From NCBI GenBank assembly GCA_018806915.1, contig JAGKQI010000014.1:29226-93225 (forward strand): a DNA stretch of 64,000 nucleotides, given 5' to 3'. Each line of letters starts with the position of its first letter. The stretch's first letter is position 1. The notes beneath the pieces are model-generated. The model was not told the DNA's origin. It searched no databases and saw nothing but the letters and a program-made list of their open reading frames with translations. The position numbers and the translations under genes are program-made. Shown piece after piece: positions 52,283 to 63,600 of this stretch. This DNA comes from Phytophthora colocasiae (taxonomy: Eukaryota > Oomycota > Peronosporomycetes > Peronosporales > Peronosporaceae).

Positions 52283-55200
52283 TTAGCTTAGAAACATGAA
52301 GACATGGTAATCAGATCCCGCGATCTCCAGCTTGATCGTGAATTCGTTGAGCTTCTCTGCAACACGGAACGGGCCGTGCCAAAGGTGAGCGAGTTTACGT
52401 GCATACCCTTCCTTCACACGATCTAGGTATAGCCAAACTCGTGATCCAGCTTCGATCTGATGCGGATCGACATCCTCATTGTGCCGATCGGCTCGATCTG
52501 CAATCGCCTCTCGTAGTCTAGCGTTGACCTGCTCTCGCGACTGCTGGTAGTATCTCTGAACTCGATACCTCCACCGTCTTGGATCGCGATCGTGGCGCCT
52601 GGTCGATCCGATCGGGATCGTTGCCTCCAACGTCGATCTCGGATCCCATCCATGTACCAGGTAATGAGGGGTATCTCCCCGAACCCGATCGTGAGCCGTG
52701 TTAATGGCGAACGTCAGTCTCTCCGCGTATTCATCCCAGTCCTTCTGATCGAGATCTTGAACATACATCTTGATCGCCCTAGTCGCCGTTTGCACCATCC
52801 GTTCCGCAGTCCCGTTGGCTTGCGGCCGGTAGGCCATCGTCGCCCGTTGTCGCTGCCCCAGGATCTTATTGAACGATCTGAAGAAGTCGGACATGAAACC
52901 CGGTTCTCGATCGTGCCTGATCATCTCGCTAGCACCAAATCTGCGGAACACGCATTCTTCATAAGATTCCGCGACGGTCTGGGCCGATCGGGAGGAACTG
53001 GCCTTTGCGATCACATATCCCGTGAACAGATTGACCCAGATCAGTAGTTCGGTGTTGCCTTTGTTGGATCTGGGCAGAGAAGGTATGTGATCCATCGCTA
53101 TGATCTGGAATGGGTATGTCGCCTGCAGATTCCCCGGCGACTCGCCCCGGATCGTGGGTCTCCCCTTCCCGGTCTCACAATCTACACACTCGCCTACGTA
53201 TCGCTGCACGCTCCGATATAATCCCCTCCAGTGGAAATGATCTCGGATCCGCTGATAAGTGCGCCCGATCCCCTGATGTCCTCCTTCCAGAGTCGTATGA
53301 TAGTGGTGGAGGACATCCTGCTGTAGCGTTTCTGGAACTACAAGTCTCATCAGGCGATCGCGATCACCTCTTGATCTCGGCCCTGGTGGGCAGTAAAACA
53401 ACAGATCTTGTTCATCTACCTCGTACTCGGAGGCGATCTTGGCGTAGGATCCGGATTCGGCTCGAGTAAGATCCGCGATCTGCCCAGCCAGGTACTTCTT
53501 TAGTCCTGCGATCCAGACCTCCTCGTCCTGGGCTCGCCTGATCCGATCAACCCGCATCTCCCGGATCAGTTCCTCTCGCAAGACAGCGGCGCCAGGTCGC
53601 GCTCGGGCTGCACGCGTGGCTACTGCCGACACTTGCACAGATCGATCTTCAACTCGAGGGATCAACACCTCATTAAGCCGATTCAGGGTGATCAGATCGC
53701 ATCGATCTGCCTCATCGTGGACTTCGATCCCGCTTCCTCGCTGCAGCGCGGCACTCGCCAAGCTATCTGCGCTCCCATTCCAGTCTCTCTTCACATGGAC
53801 CAGCTCGTGATCTCCCCAATTCCGCAAGTGATCTAGCACCTTCTGTTTCAGTAGCGTCAATCCTGGCGCCTTGCAGTCGATCTCGCCCCGGACTTGTCGG
53901 ATCACCAGATTCGAATCGCCACAAACGACCAAACGGCGGCGTTCTAACTGTGCGATCATGCCAAGACCTAGCAAGAGTCCACGGTATTCCGCTTCATTGA
54001 CAGTGAGGCTTTCAGCATAATCCGATCTAGCCTTGATCACCTTCCACTCTGGTAAACTCCACACGATCGCGCTGAAAGCGCCTCCTCCTCGTTTCACGCG
54101 TGCCGATCCGTCGAAACTTATAACCCACAACTCCTCATCTGGGTCTACAGTGGGGATCGGCATCTGGATCCGACGTTTTGGCTCCTTTCGCGGCGCGATC
54201 GCGATCAGAGCTTCGTCGATCTCCGATCGGGGCGTTATGTTAGCTGCGATCGCCCCCAGTATTTCATCCTCCCCCTTCGTACACTTCGTGATCTCGAGTG
54301 TCCACGGGGACAGAAGAGCAGACCATTGTCCCAGACGTCCTTGGAGGCCGGCAGACTTGAACAGCCAGGCAAGCGTCGAGTGTCGGGTTAGGACCTTGAT
54401 CCGACGTCCCACCAACAAGGTGTAGTGTAGATCCAAGATCCGAAGTAGAGCTAACACCTCCTTTTCGGCAACATTATAATTCAGCTCGTTGGTCTTCAAG
54501 GTTCGGCTGGCAAACGCGACCGGGTGGTAGATCTGGTCGTGTTCCTGCATTAGTGCGGCGGAAATCGCCCAGTCACTAGCGTACACGATCACCACGGGTA
54601 ACTTCGTCGTGTCGAAGTGGCGAAGGATCGGGGTCGACGCGATCTTGGTCTTCAAGGCTGTAAACGCCCTGTATGCCCTACCCCACCTCTCGTCACCAGT
54701 CTTTAGGCCCAGGTTGGCTCCGATCTCGCTTGAACAGGGTGAAGACATCGCCCCCAAGTCAGGATCCGTTGTACTATCGCTTCTTTGAGTCGGGATATCT
54801 AGTGATCTATCCCGATCCGACTTAAGCGCGACGGGATCTTGAGTGATCAGGTCCATGCTATCCATGATCTTTCGTAGATCTGGTCGCTTCTTCAGTTCTG
54901 CGAACTCCACCTCACGTAGTTCATATAGGACCGATGCATAGATCGCATAATCCTCGATGAACCGACTATAGTAATTCAAACTTCCAAGGAACGATTGCAT
55001 GGATCGGAGTGATCCAGGGAATGGTAGATCCGTCAGAGACTTCAGGTCTTTCGGGTTTGCTTCCAATCCATCGATCGACACTTTATGTCCGAGATATTCC
55101 ACCTTATCCATGCCCCAGAAGCTCTTTGCCACACTGATCGAGAGATTCCACTTATCACAGGCCTCCAATAGGCCTTCCACCCGATCGCGCATTTGATCCC

Positions 55201-56599
55201 ATGATCCAGCCGTGATCAAGATATCGTCGATGTATGATCTCCGACCTAGCACCGACGGGCGACCGGGATCTTCCGGGATCCCTGATTCGAACACATCCGC
55301 AGAGCCTTCCACATCTCCGGACTGGGAGATCTTCAGAAATCCATATAGGGCATTGTCCACAAGGCGTTGATAGATCTGAGGAGCGTTCTTCAGCCCGAAC
55401 GGCATGCGATTCCACTCGAAAAGGCCAAATGGAGTGATGAAAGCCGAGATCGCGCGAGCTCGATCGGTCATTGATACGACCCAGAATCCACTCGCCATGT
55501 CTAATGAACAATACCACAGAACCTTGTCAAGATCTTCTAACAGGTCATTGATCAGAGGCATCGGGTAGATCATCAGCCTTGTGAGACCGTTCACCAGCCG
55601 ATAATCGATACATAGTCGGATGTCTACACCGTTCTTCTTGATGATCACCACGATCGGAGATGCCCATGGCGATGTCGATGGCCGAATGATCTTGGCAGCT
55701 AGGAGTCCTTTGATAAGATCCGATACTTTCTCGCGAAACTGTGGCGCCACCTTTCGGACTCGTTGTGCGATCGGCTTTGCATCACCCACGTCGATATCGC
55801 ATATAACACCCTTGGCCGCTGGAGGAAGTGCGTTTCCCTTTCCGATCAGGAGATGTCGCTTCTTCCAAATAATCTGTCGAAGTTTCTCGATCTCCTCCGG
55901 GGTAGCCGATCCCGGATTCCCTACTTGCAGATCTTCAATCCTGACTTCTTCGGTGGTGGAGATCTGGATCTCTGGTACTACTGCGAGATTATCGGCTAGA
56001 TCTTCGGTCGAAAAATCGCCACTTTCGTGTAAGTGGGTCTGATCAGCGTTCTCGATCCCTTCAGGAGATGTCGGATCCGGTTCATCCGTTGATTGATCAC
56101 GCAGCCTATCGTCCTTGGCTGTCAAGATCGGGGTGTCTTTAACCCTGGGGACGGCATCGGCGTCGGATTCATGTTTGATCTCGATTTGAAAATCTGGTTT
56201 TCTGTTTTTCCTCGATCTCTTCTTCGCATGTCCGATCTGTCCGATCTGGGGCCTGATCTGGCAAGCTCTCATTCGTCTCAGTCTCACCGCCCCAGCTTCG
56301 CCACTCGGGGTCTTGTCGGAACTGATCGTGATCGGTGGGGTATCCATGGGATCCGGTTGGGGATCGATGAATGCGACCTTGACTTCGGCCGTATCGGTTG
56401 GTGATCGCGGTTCCAATGTCGATATTGGTGCAGGATCAGGGTCGGTCCTGGTTGCCCCACCTCGGCGGAGTATGGATCGCGGCGTAACGTAGGTCATCGG
56501 CCGTTCGACCGACGGTAAGGGAATCTCTACGGATTCTGGTCTGGTTCTGGTCTTGCGTCCACAGTCGCTTCTGCTAGATTCTGCCACTTTTCCGATCAA
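52283..56599 (-). CDS. Gypsy pol: RT, RNase H, archaeal-type RNase H, integrase
   Basis: Open frame of 1438 codons. It begins at a TTG and remains open upstream to about 56700 without an ATG, so it is probably expressed as part of a polyprotein. RT spans about residues 285-520 (IDYRLVNGL, LDMASGFWVV, RSYIDDILI). The first RNase H is at about 665-785 (YASDWAISAALM, NVAEKEVLAL), but the usual third Asp context reads LTRHSTLAWL. The second RNase H, 823-955, is of archaeal type with D830 (SFDGSA), E869/E871, D895 (CGDSNL) and D945 (SADSLAS). Integrase has the HHCC finger (1098-1141) and D1170, D1230, E1266 (DD35E). No stop in 4.3 kb suggests recent activity. Dual-RNase H Gypsy elements are known from oomycetes and plants. 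Confidence 0.9.
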   Translation of the reverse strand: MIGKVAESSRSDCGRKTRTRPESVEIPLPSVERPMTYVTPRSILRRGGATRTDPDPAPISTLEPRSPTDTAEVKVAFIDPQPDPMDTPPITISSDKTPSGEAGAVRLRRMRACQIRPQIGQIGHAKKRSRKNRKPDFQIEIKHESDADAVPRVKDTPILTAKDDRLRDQSTDEPDPTSPEGIENADQTHLHESGDFSTEDLADNLAVVPEIQISTTEEVRIEDLQVGNPGSATPEEIEKLRQIIWKKRHLLIGKGNALPPAAKGVICDIDVGDAKPIAQRVRKVAPQFREKVSDLIKGLLAAKIIRPSTSPWASPIVVIIKKNGVDIRLCIDYRLVNGLTRLMIYPMPLINDLLEDLDKVLWYCSLDMASGFWVVSMTDRARAISAFITPFGLFEWNRMPFGLKNAPQIYQRLVDNALYGFLKISQSGDVEGSADVFESGIPEDPGRPSVLGRRSYIDDILITAGSWDQMRDRVEGLLEACDKWNLSISVAKSFWGMDKVEYLGHKVSIDGLEANPKDLKSLTDLPFPGSLRSMQSFLGSLNYYSRFIEDYAIYASVLYELREVEFAELKKRPDLRKIMDSMDLITQDPVALKSDRDRSLDIPTQRSDSTTDPDLGAMSSPCSSEIGANLGLKTGDERWGRAYRAFTALKTKIASTPILRHFDTTKLPVVIVYASDWAISAALMQEHDQIYHPVAFASRTLKTNELNYNVAEKEVLALLRILDLHYTLLVGRRIKVLTRHSTLAWLFKSAGLQGRLGQWSALLSPWTLEITKCTKGEDEILGAIAANITPRSEIDEALIAIAPRKEPKRRIQMPIPTVDPDEELWVISFDGSARVKRGGGAFSAIVWSLPEWKVIKARSDYAESLTVNEAEYRGLLLGLGMIAQLERRRLVVCGDSNLVIRQVRGEIDCKAPGLTLLKQKVLDHLRNWGDHELVHVKRDWNGSADSLASAALQRGSGIEVHDEADRCDLITLNRLNEVLIPRVEDRSVQVSAVATRAARARPGAAVLREELIREMRVDRIRRAQDEEVWIAGLKKYLAGQIADLTRAESGSYAKIASEYEVDEQDLLFYCPPGPRSRGDRDRLMRLVVPETLQQDVLHHYHTTLEGGHQGIGRTYQRIRDHFHWRGLYRSVQRYVGECVDCETGKGRPTIRGESPGNLQATYPFQIIAMDHIPSLPRSNKGNTELLIWVNLFTGYVIAKASSSRSAQTVAESYEECVFRRFGASEMIRHDREPGFMSDFFRSFNKILGQRQRATMAYRPQANGTAERMVQTATRAIKMYVQDLDQKDWDEYAERLTFAINTAHDRVRGDTPHYLVHGWDPRSTLEATIPIGSTRRHDRDPRRWRYRVQRYYQQSREQVNARLREAIADRADRHNEDVDPHQIEAGSRVWLYLDRVKEGYARKLAHLWHGPFRVAEKLNEFTIKLEIAGSDYHVFMFLS

Positions 56600-56818
56600 G
56601 TACCATTCAACATGTAATCTGTGATCCAGTCGTAAAATCTTCGACCCTAATCTTCTGCCGGGTCCATCACTGTATCTGCCAGTCTCTCAAATTTCTCTGT
56701 CGCCTAATTTCATTCGATGCGATAGATCCGACTGGGATATGTAGATCTTCCTCTTTTACCTTACCTTCTCATAATCTCTCTGCGACCACTAAGTGATCCC
56801 CACTTCATTAGGTAAGCG
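56600..56818. other. Region upstream of pol
   Basis: The minus strand continues the pol frame as LDHRLHVEWYLIGKV and GRRLGSKILR up to a TGA near 56700. It may be the end of a protease or linker. No protease DTG/DSG motif was recognised. Confidence 0.35.
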
Positions 56819-57250
56819 TGCACTCGGTTATGATGAACCAACTTGGGTCGACGAAGCTGATCTTAACTGTGGAGCCATACTGAGCGCGTTCCTACGTGAT
56901 CATGCTAAATCATCGGTTGGCAGTCGACGTGATCTCGCAGAGAAGGCGACGTGACCAGACGCCGAGATCGCGGATGCTGATCTGGATGTCTATCTGGATC
57001 GGATGTGGAGATTTTATGTTTTGATTTTATATTTTCTTGTATGCATGGAAACCGGAGTGATTGGAAGGAAGATATGGAGATTTCGAGGATGCTAAGGATC
57101 GAAACTGTGGAGTAAGTGGAGAACGCTGAGGCTGGAATTACGTGGAAGGAGCTGCTGGATCGCGTGGCGATACCGGATCGGATGTGAGAAGCGTGCTGAC
57201 CGACTCCCGGCTCGGCTGATCTCCGACTGGTCGCGAGATCAGGGATCAGG
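56819..57250. repeat. Right copy of the inverted spacer/chromodomain-tail repeat
   Basis: On the plus strand it begins with the chromodomain end (codons for YDEPTWVDEADLNCGAILSA), then the spacer, in opposite orientation to pol. It lacks the last few codons and stop present in the left copy. Confidence 0.85.
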
Positions 57251-59400
57251 AGGTGTAGGTGGATCATCGAGGGAAGTCGCCTGACGGTGATCTGCCGGCC
57301 GATCGGGTAATGGTTGCGCCGTCTCCTCTTCGTCATTCTCCGGTATCAGATCGGCTGGGCCAGGTTCGGTTAGCCATTCGGGAGCCGATCCGGGGTACCA
57401 GTATGACCCGATCACGGATAGTGGGGAAGGGCAGATCGAGTCGATGGATCACAGAAGATCATGTCCGCAAGCAGCCGCCATGGCGTTCTAGCCGCCAACG
57501 TTCCAGCGGTACGGCGACGCTCCGACGCTCAATACCGACGGAGATCAGGATCAGCCTCATACATCGCCTTCGTGATCTCGAGATAATGGATCGATAGGTC
57601 CCAGGTGATCCCGGTGATCTGACTCGTAGGCGGCGATCTGCCCATCCGCGATCTGCACGACGCATGCGACGAGACCGAGATCGAAGGTGGATTTTGGACG
57701 CGTACCACGCGGGTCGCTCGGCAGATAATGGCGACGATCCGTCCGATCCGGACCTCTGATTCCGAGCTCGGATGCCCGACCGACTGCCAGATCGCTCGGG
57801 GCGGCACTCGCCCGTACGGGAACGCAGATTTACATGTTCGACGTCACTATCCCGGGCACGAAGTACTTGGCTGATCGTCATATCAGCCTGCTCTAGTTTG
57901 TTCCCGAAGATAACTCCTGATCGGTCTCCGGAGTCGCCAGATTTCGTCTAATAAAGGCGCCATTCCTTCCAGTCTGAGACCTGATCGGCCAGTAGAGCCG
58001 GTCGAAGAGATAGTCTTCGATCCGATCGCTTGCGAGCGTGATAGTATTGCCACCTGACCGACATACCCACTACTGGGTCTGGAAACTGTCCAACAGATCT
58101 GCCCACTTGGTTTTTTCGACCGTTCGACTGTACCAGTTCTTTGCCGGTCCCACCATCAGATCTGCAAATGGGCATTTCGGTCTCACCCTGATCGTGGGAA
58201 ATGCTAGCCTTGATCTGAAGCTGGTCGAGCGCGATCTTCTGATCCAGATCTTTACCGCAAATCTTTCAGATCCGAGATCGCTGAGATCGGACCCGCTGGA
58301 TCATCGATCTTTCAGATCCGAGATCGAGAGCTGGATCGGCTGATCATCGACGATCCTCCTTGACCGATTGCCGCGGATGCGATCGCTGCTCGGCTCGAAC
58401 ATCTGTCCACCAGCCGTGAGCGGACTCGTCCATCGATCCCCTTTGCGGCGATCCGGGGTGCCGTAACGAAGTATTCAACATTCTTTCGAAACGATCCATG
58501 TCGCGATTTGAAAGAAACGATCCATCGCCATTTGGAAAGTGAGTCGTCCAACTGTTGCGCGGCATCAGTGTCGGGTCGTCGGATCCGGCGATTTTCTTGT
58601 GATCGGGCATCTTGACCTCCAGCTTCGCAGCCACCGATCGCGTATCCTGTTTCTATCGCGATTTCGCGAACTTGCGGAACTTGAGCCGGAGGGCCCTGTA
58701 TTTCTCAGGCTGGATCTGAGTCTCAGTCGCGACGGTCGCTGACAGTCGATGACGACCAGTCTGATAGCCTGGGTCGGGCGTCAGTGGGCGCTCGCCGACC
58801 AAGATCTTGATGAGAATCGAATAGATCATGGATCGCAAATTGAATCGCTTGCAGTTCCAAGTCAAATAGAGAGTTTGGGTCAGACAAGCCACCAAACCGC
58901 GTTCTGGAGCAGATCAAGTAGGATCTTCACCGCGTTCAGGCGGTCAGAGCTAGTCCGGGCTTCGACACTGGGCCGGTGAGGTTACCGATCTGGCGGACTT
59001 GTATGATCGTAAGAACAGGATCGTTAAGCAAGGTCCGCTCATTGGTTAGTAGGCCCTCGATCGCGTCGATCGTTGATCCTGACCATTCTGGCTCTGAGTC
59101 TGGATCGTCCGTCCGTCTTGATCTTCTTTCGGTCCTGATGGTGAACAGTGGACTTGGTGCAGCTTTTGATTCCTTATCGCTCGTGTGCAACATTCTCATC
59201 CTATTGTCGGCCTTGCTGGTTAGAGGAGAATGAGGTATTCGAGAGTTTCTTTGGATCTGGATTGCGATCCAGGTCTGCCTCGTGTCTGTCAGTTTGAAAT
59301 GATCTTGATCTCCAGAAATTCTGTGCTGATCTGTTTTAAGTATCTCCGTCGATCCAACATTCGTAGAACGCTTTAGTCTTGAAACAAGTTGACATCTGGG
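57250..59400 (-). pseudogene. Gag-like protein, minus-strand arm (decayed)
   Basis: The minus strand repeats the C-terminal gag blocks of the left arm: SIHYLEITKAMYEADPDLRR near 57540-57600, and codons matching the DRVYWYPGSASRMANLAQ block near 57370-57420. Upstream (57900-59400) only short frames remain, some helical and charged. More frame breaks and deletions are present than in the left arm (about 2.1 kb against 3.3 kb). It lies directly downstream of the right LTR, in the normal place for a gag feeding the minus-strand pol. Confidence 0.55.
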
Positions 59401-59477
59401 ACTCACGGTGTTATCAGAACTGTCAATCGCCATCGGGCAACGGAGCGATCAAGTGGCTACAGATATCGCTGATCTTG

Positions 59478-60043
59478 CCACTTGCGCCCAGACACCGAGG
59501 GGCCGCCAGGTGCGCGATGGCGCGTGCGCGTAGAGGTCACCTTGTGTATCTAGGCGGGTTACCTTGGTAACTGATCATCGGGGACGCTTTACGGCAAAGA
59601 AATGCTTAATCAGGGTTTGAGGTAGCGTGAAGGAAGTTCTCACTTTGAACCAATTCGGGGTACTTGATCCCGGTCGTCGAGTTCTCGAGCCTTGATCCGG
59701 TGCCTGGTTCTTGATCCAGGTCTTCCAATAGTCCATTAGGATTCGGTCCACGGTTTTGCCGCTTCCGATAGCGGGGGTCTTGAGGGGCGAGATTCGACGG
59801 GATCGTTGGCACAACCAATTCCTTCCGATCCGATTTAACTTAAAGGATAGTTCACTAGATAGGCAAAGCTGGCCAATATATTATCCAACCAACTGAGTCA
59901 CGTATCCCTACCTTCTTGACGCTTGTAGGGCCAATGTAGTTCCCTTAGGCGACGGAGGGCAATTGTCCCAGTTCCGCATGTCAGCTGCGAATTACTTGAG
60001 ATTCAGGGCAAATTCGCGATCTGTTTATGGTTATTCCTATGCC
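59478..60043. repeat. Putative Gypsy LTR, right
   Basis: Direct-repeat partner of 47539-48168. For a minus-sense element this is the 5' LTR. Precise ends are not clear. Confidence 0.65.
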
Positions 60044-60600
60044 TGATAGCTTGGATCCGTAATTCTGAGTGATAAACCGAAGCTGTTAACCGAAGCTTGA
60101 TTCTGATTCCAATCGAAGCTTGATTAACAATATCGTACACCGAAGCTTGATCTCGCACTTAACCGGAATATTCAGGCTTGATCTCGCACTTAATCGCTTG
60201 ATGTACTTGAAGTCAGAAGATCGAATCGGCTTGATCAGTGGCGACGCCGGAATCTGGTAATGAAGACCAGAAGAGTCTGCTGGCCTCTTGATCCGGAGCT
60301 GATCTCGTACTTATAAACGGTGCACTGCGTGACCTTGCGTGATCCTCGCTTCGTCGCCGCCCGGGGAAGTTGGATCAGCTGTTAGAGGCTCAGGGCGCAA
60401 GTGCTCGATCATGCTCGGGACCCCGTCATCGTTGATCGCGCGAGAATCCTTGATTTCCCATTCTTCCTCCGGCAGGATTCATCACCCACGAACACCTGTT
60501 GATCACCGGTGTCTCCGTGCTTGTTCCGTTGGCGTTCCCATCGTACCGCAGCGTCACGTCGACCCATGGGGCGCCCAATCCTAACGAGGTCCCCTGTCGC
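60044..60600. other. Low-complexity spacer with short direct repeats
   Basis: CGAAGCTTGAT occurs at 60091, 60114 and 60141, and gcttgatctcgcacttaa occurs twice (about 60145 and 60176). No gene is supported. A minus-strand frame at 60426-60659 (containing GAPWVDVTLRYDGNANG) could be a retroelement remnant but is not identified. Confidence 0.5.
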
Positions 60601-63600
60601 TCGCGTATATTCGGGTTCGTGGCTGAAATTGTCTCATGCTGGGAACGAGCTGGATTCAATCGTCCGCTTCACCACATCTCCGACGGACTCGAACCCGGGC
60701 AATCTTCTTGTAGGCGGATGCGGGTGTCATTGCCACGGGACGCTTCGAAACAGGTACAAACACACACAACAATTGAAGTCGGAACAACAACACCTCAACA
60801 AATACCACCGTCCGCCGCACGAATCCCAGAGATGACCCATATTGCCAAGACAAACAGTACACAACATATTGCGCAACCATTCTTGAGTCTTAAACCAAAA
60901 CCACAACATATAAGTGCCGTGGTCCCTGACGAGCCTGTACGGCGTACGGCAGCCTGAAGGTCAATATGCCCAATGCTGCATGACACACTGGTTACAACAC
61001 GAAACACTGCCTGGCGCTAAGTTTTCAGTCGCCATCCGAATCGATGCCGTTCTCACGTCAAGCAACAACCAGAGCAGCAGAAGCGTCGATGCACCGCAGC
61101 AAGCAAACAACAGGGTGGATGGCCAAAAAGTGCTATAAGAATACGTCGGTCATGTCGGGTGATTCTCCGAGGCGGAGCGATGATTGGGCCGAGAAAGCTG
61201 GCCGCTCTGGCGAGAAGAAATTTTATTATTACCAGGTAAAACTCAACTCTGTTGGAACAACAACAGCCTCAACAAATACCACCGCTGCAGTACGCATATT
61301 CAACCCACTCCACACACATACACATACCACACACAACTCGCGCACCACAAGACAGTGCTGAGGATAACTCGCCAACACACAACCCATCTCGTGCTGATTA
61401 GTGGCCTGACAACCACCAGACCACCTGGTTGCCATGCCGGTGATCACTTCCAGGTAGCAAATACAGCGCAGAGTTATGTGACGGTCTTTACGTAACTCCG
61501 AAAAGCGCTGAAGAAAACGCCTAACATCAAGATTCTGACCGCTGGCCAGCCAAGCTCTCGACAATGCTCGTCAGAAGAACGTGCAGACGCTGCCAGTCAG
61601 CACGAGCAAATATTGCGGAGCGCGACATGGCGGACGCCAACAAGCTGCAGAATACGTCGAGGCGCAGGCGAGGGTTGGCAGCACAAGAGAAGTCTCCGAC
61701 GGGACTCGAACCGCATCGGTATTCTCCGCAGCCAATGCGAAATGCGGATCCATTGGGCCACGGGACTCGCTCGTCATCAAACACATAACACGACTATGAC
61801 CAATTCTCGGTAACAATCCACCGTCTCTCACGCACTCAATCACACATACATACACAAGGACGACACAACGACAACAGCAGATCTCACCTACAAACTCACA
61901 ACACACAACCCATCCTGCTATGGTGTCCGACATCTCAGACCACCAATCTCAAGCTTTCTGAGCCACGTTTTAGCGAGTGATAGCGCCAAGCGCGCTGCAC
62001 TTCGCCAGACCACAAACACAAGCGATTTTGGAAGACTGTCTGTTCAGTCGCTATCCGGTGCTGGCCTGTGATTGCTTCAGTGAAGCGTAACATGCGACCA
62101 GAGCAGTGCAGAAGCCATGCACCGCAGCAAGCAAAGCGAAGGGTGGCGCCAAAGAAGTATATAAGAATACGTCGAGGCGTCGAGGGTTACATGAGAAGTC
62201 TCTTCGACGGACGAACCTGCACCTCCTGCTTCGTAGGCGGATGCACTGTCCATTGGGCCACGGGACGCTTCTGGAAACATCAAACACACATCGACTACTA
62301 ACTGGCCGGAACAACACCCTCAACAAATACCACCGCCGCACGCACTCAACCACTATGACACAAGAGCACACAACTCCGCGCACCACACAACAGCTGTCGA
62401 TGACTCACCTACAAACTCACAACACACAACCCATCCTGGCTATGGAGTCCGACCGGACGACACCAGACCACGTTCGATGCCATGCCGTCAGTTCACTCTC
62501 GTGCTCACAGAGCACAGAGCGATGCCAGTCACAAACCTCGGTGGGTTTCACAGCGTGAAGAAACATTGGCTGTAGCCGACATTCGACGCTCAGTAATGAA
62601 GTGGGCGGGCAGAAGCATGTAGAAGGTTCACAGGCTTTCGAATGAAGACAGCGCAAAGGGTGGAGCCAAAAGAAGTGCTATAAGAATACGTCGAGGCGTC
62701 GAGTTTGGCAAAAGAGGTGCCATAGCTTTATCATCCTGGACATTCGCCGCTCTGGGCTCGTATTTGCGGCTTTTCTTGGACGGGGAAGTTTTTCGGACGC
62801 TTGATGCGGAAAACATGTAAATCGGACAACACTACTAACGGTAATGCAGAGAAACGACTGCGCTGAACACATATGCGATTCAACACGCGCTTTGTACACA
62901 ACAGCTGGATACACACATAATACCTACACACAAAGCGGCACAGATATATGCAGGGCTCGACACGATGCCATCTCTGCTCAACACAATCACGAGACTGTTA
63001 CAAAATTCACCCAAGTGGGAAAACCTCGTCGGGTCTGTAATAGTCGCTATTCTGGGTCAGCGCGCTCAGAATCGTGGAATATGCGATTCTTCAGAAGCGT
63101 GAAGTGTGATGCACTGGCAGCGGCGAACCACTAAATCGTCGCTGCAAAACCCAAATAAAGTGCAAATACCAGGCGTCCACGATTTGGCGTTGTCTCCTGA
63201 GACTCTGATCCTGCCGCCATTGGATATTAAGCGCAATGCATCACTTTGGAAACGCTTCGACATCAGACTGATAACAGGCGAACCATGATACCTCAACAAA
63301 TACCTCCGTCGCGACGCACTATCACCCACTCCACACACATTACCACCGTGGCGGCACACCTGCGCATGGTCGCACACAACAGCTTACAGACTCACCTACA
63401 AACTCACAACACACAACCCATCCTGCTATGGAGTCCGACCGACAACCACCAGCTTCGTCGCTGCCAGCGTCTATCGTGCTCACAGAGTCACAAGGCGCAG
63501 AGCGTCAAACCTCGGTGGGGTTTCAACAAACACCGAAACACTGCTAAAATCTGTTTAGTCGCTATCCAATCGATGCCGTGGTTGCTTCAGTGAAAGGTCA

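Larger units (their letters stand above)
47490..60043 (-). mobile_element. Ty3/Gypsy-type LTR element with inverted gag arms
   Basis: Two direct repeats of about 570-630 bases (47539-48168 and 59478-60043) bracket a region with a minus-strand pol (51945-56599). Between each LTR and pol lies a gag-like region, but the left copy reads plus and the right copy reads minus. The 3' spacer and chromodomain tail are repeated with them (51590-52080 inverted at 56819-57250). The pol therefore sits between inverted arms while the LTRs are direct. The whole block is strikingly rich in GATC. Exact LTR ends and target duplication could not be fixed. Confidence 0.75.

Noticed and set aside
61691..61768. Functional tRNA gene
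   Set aside because: A and B boxes are visible, but the acceptor stem does not pair and the module is one of several decayed copies in a tandem array.
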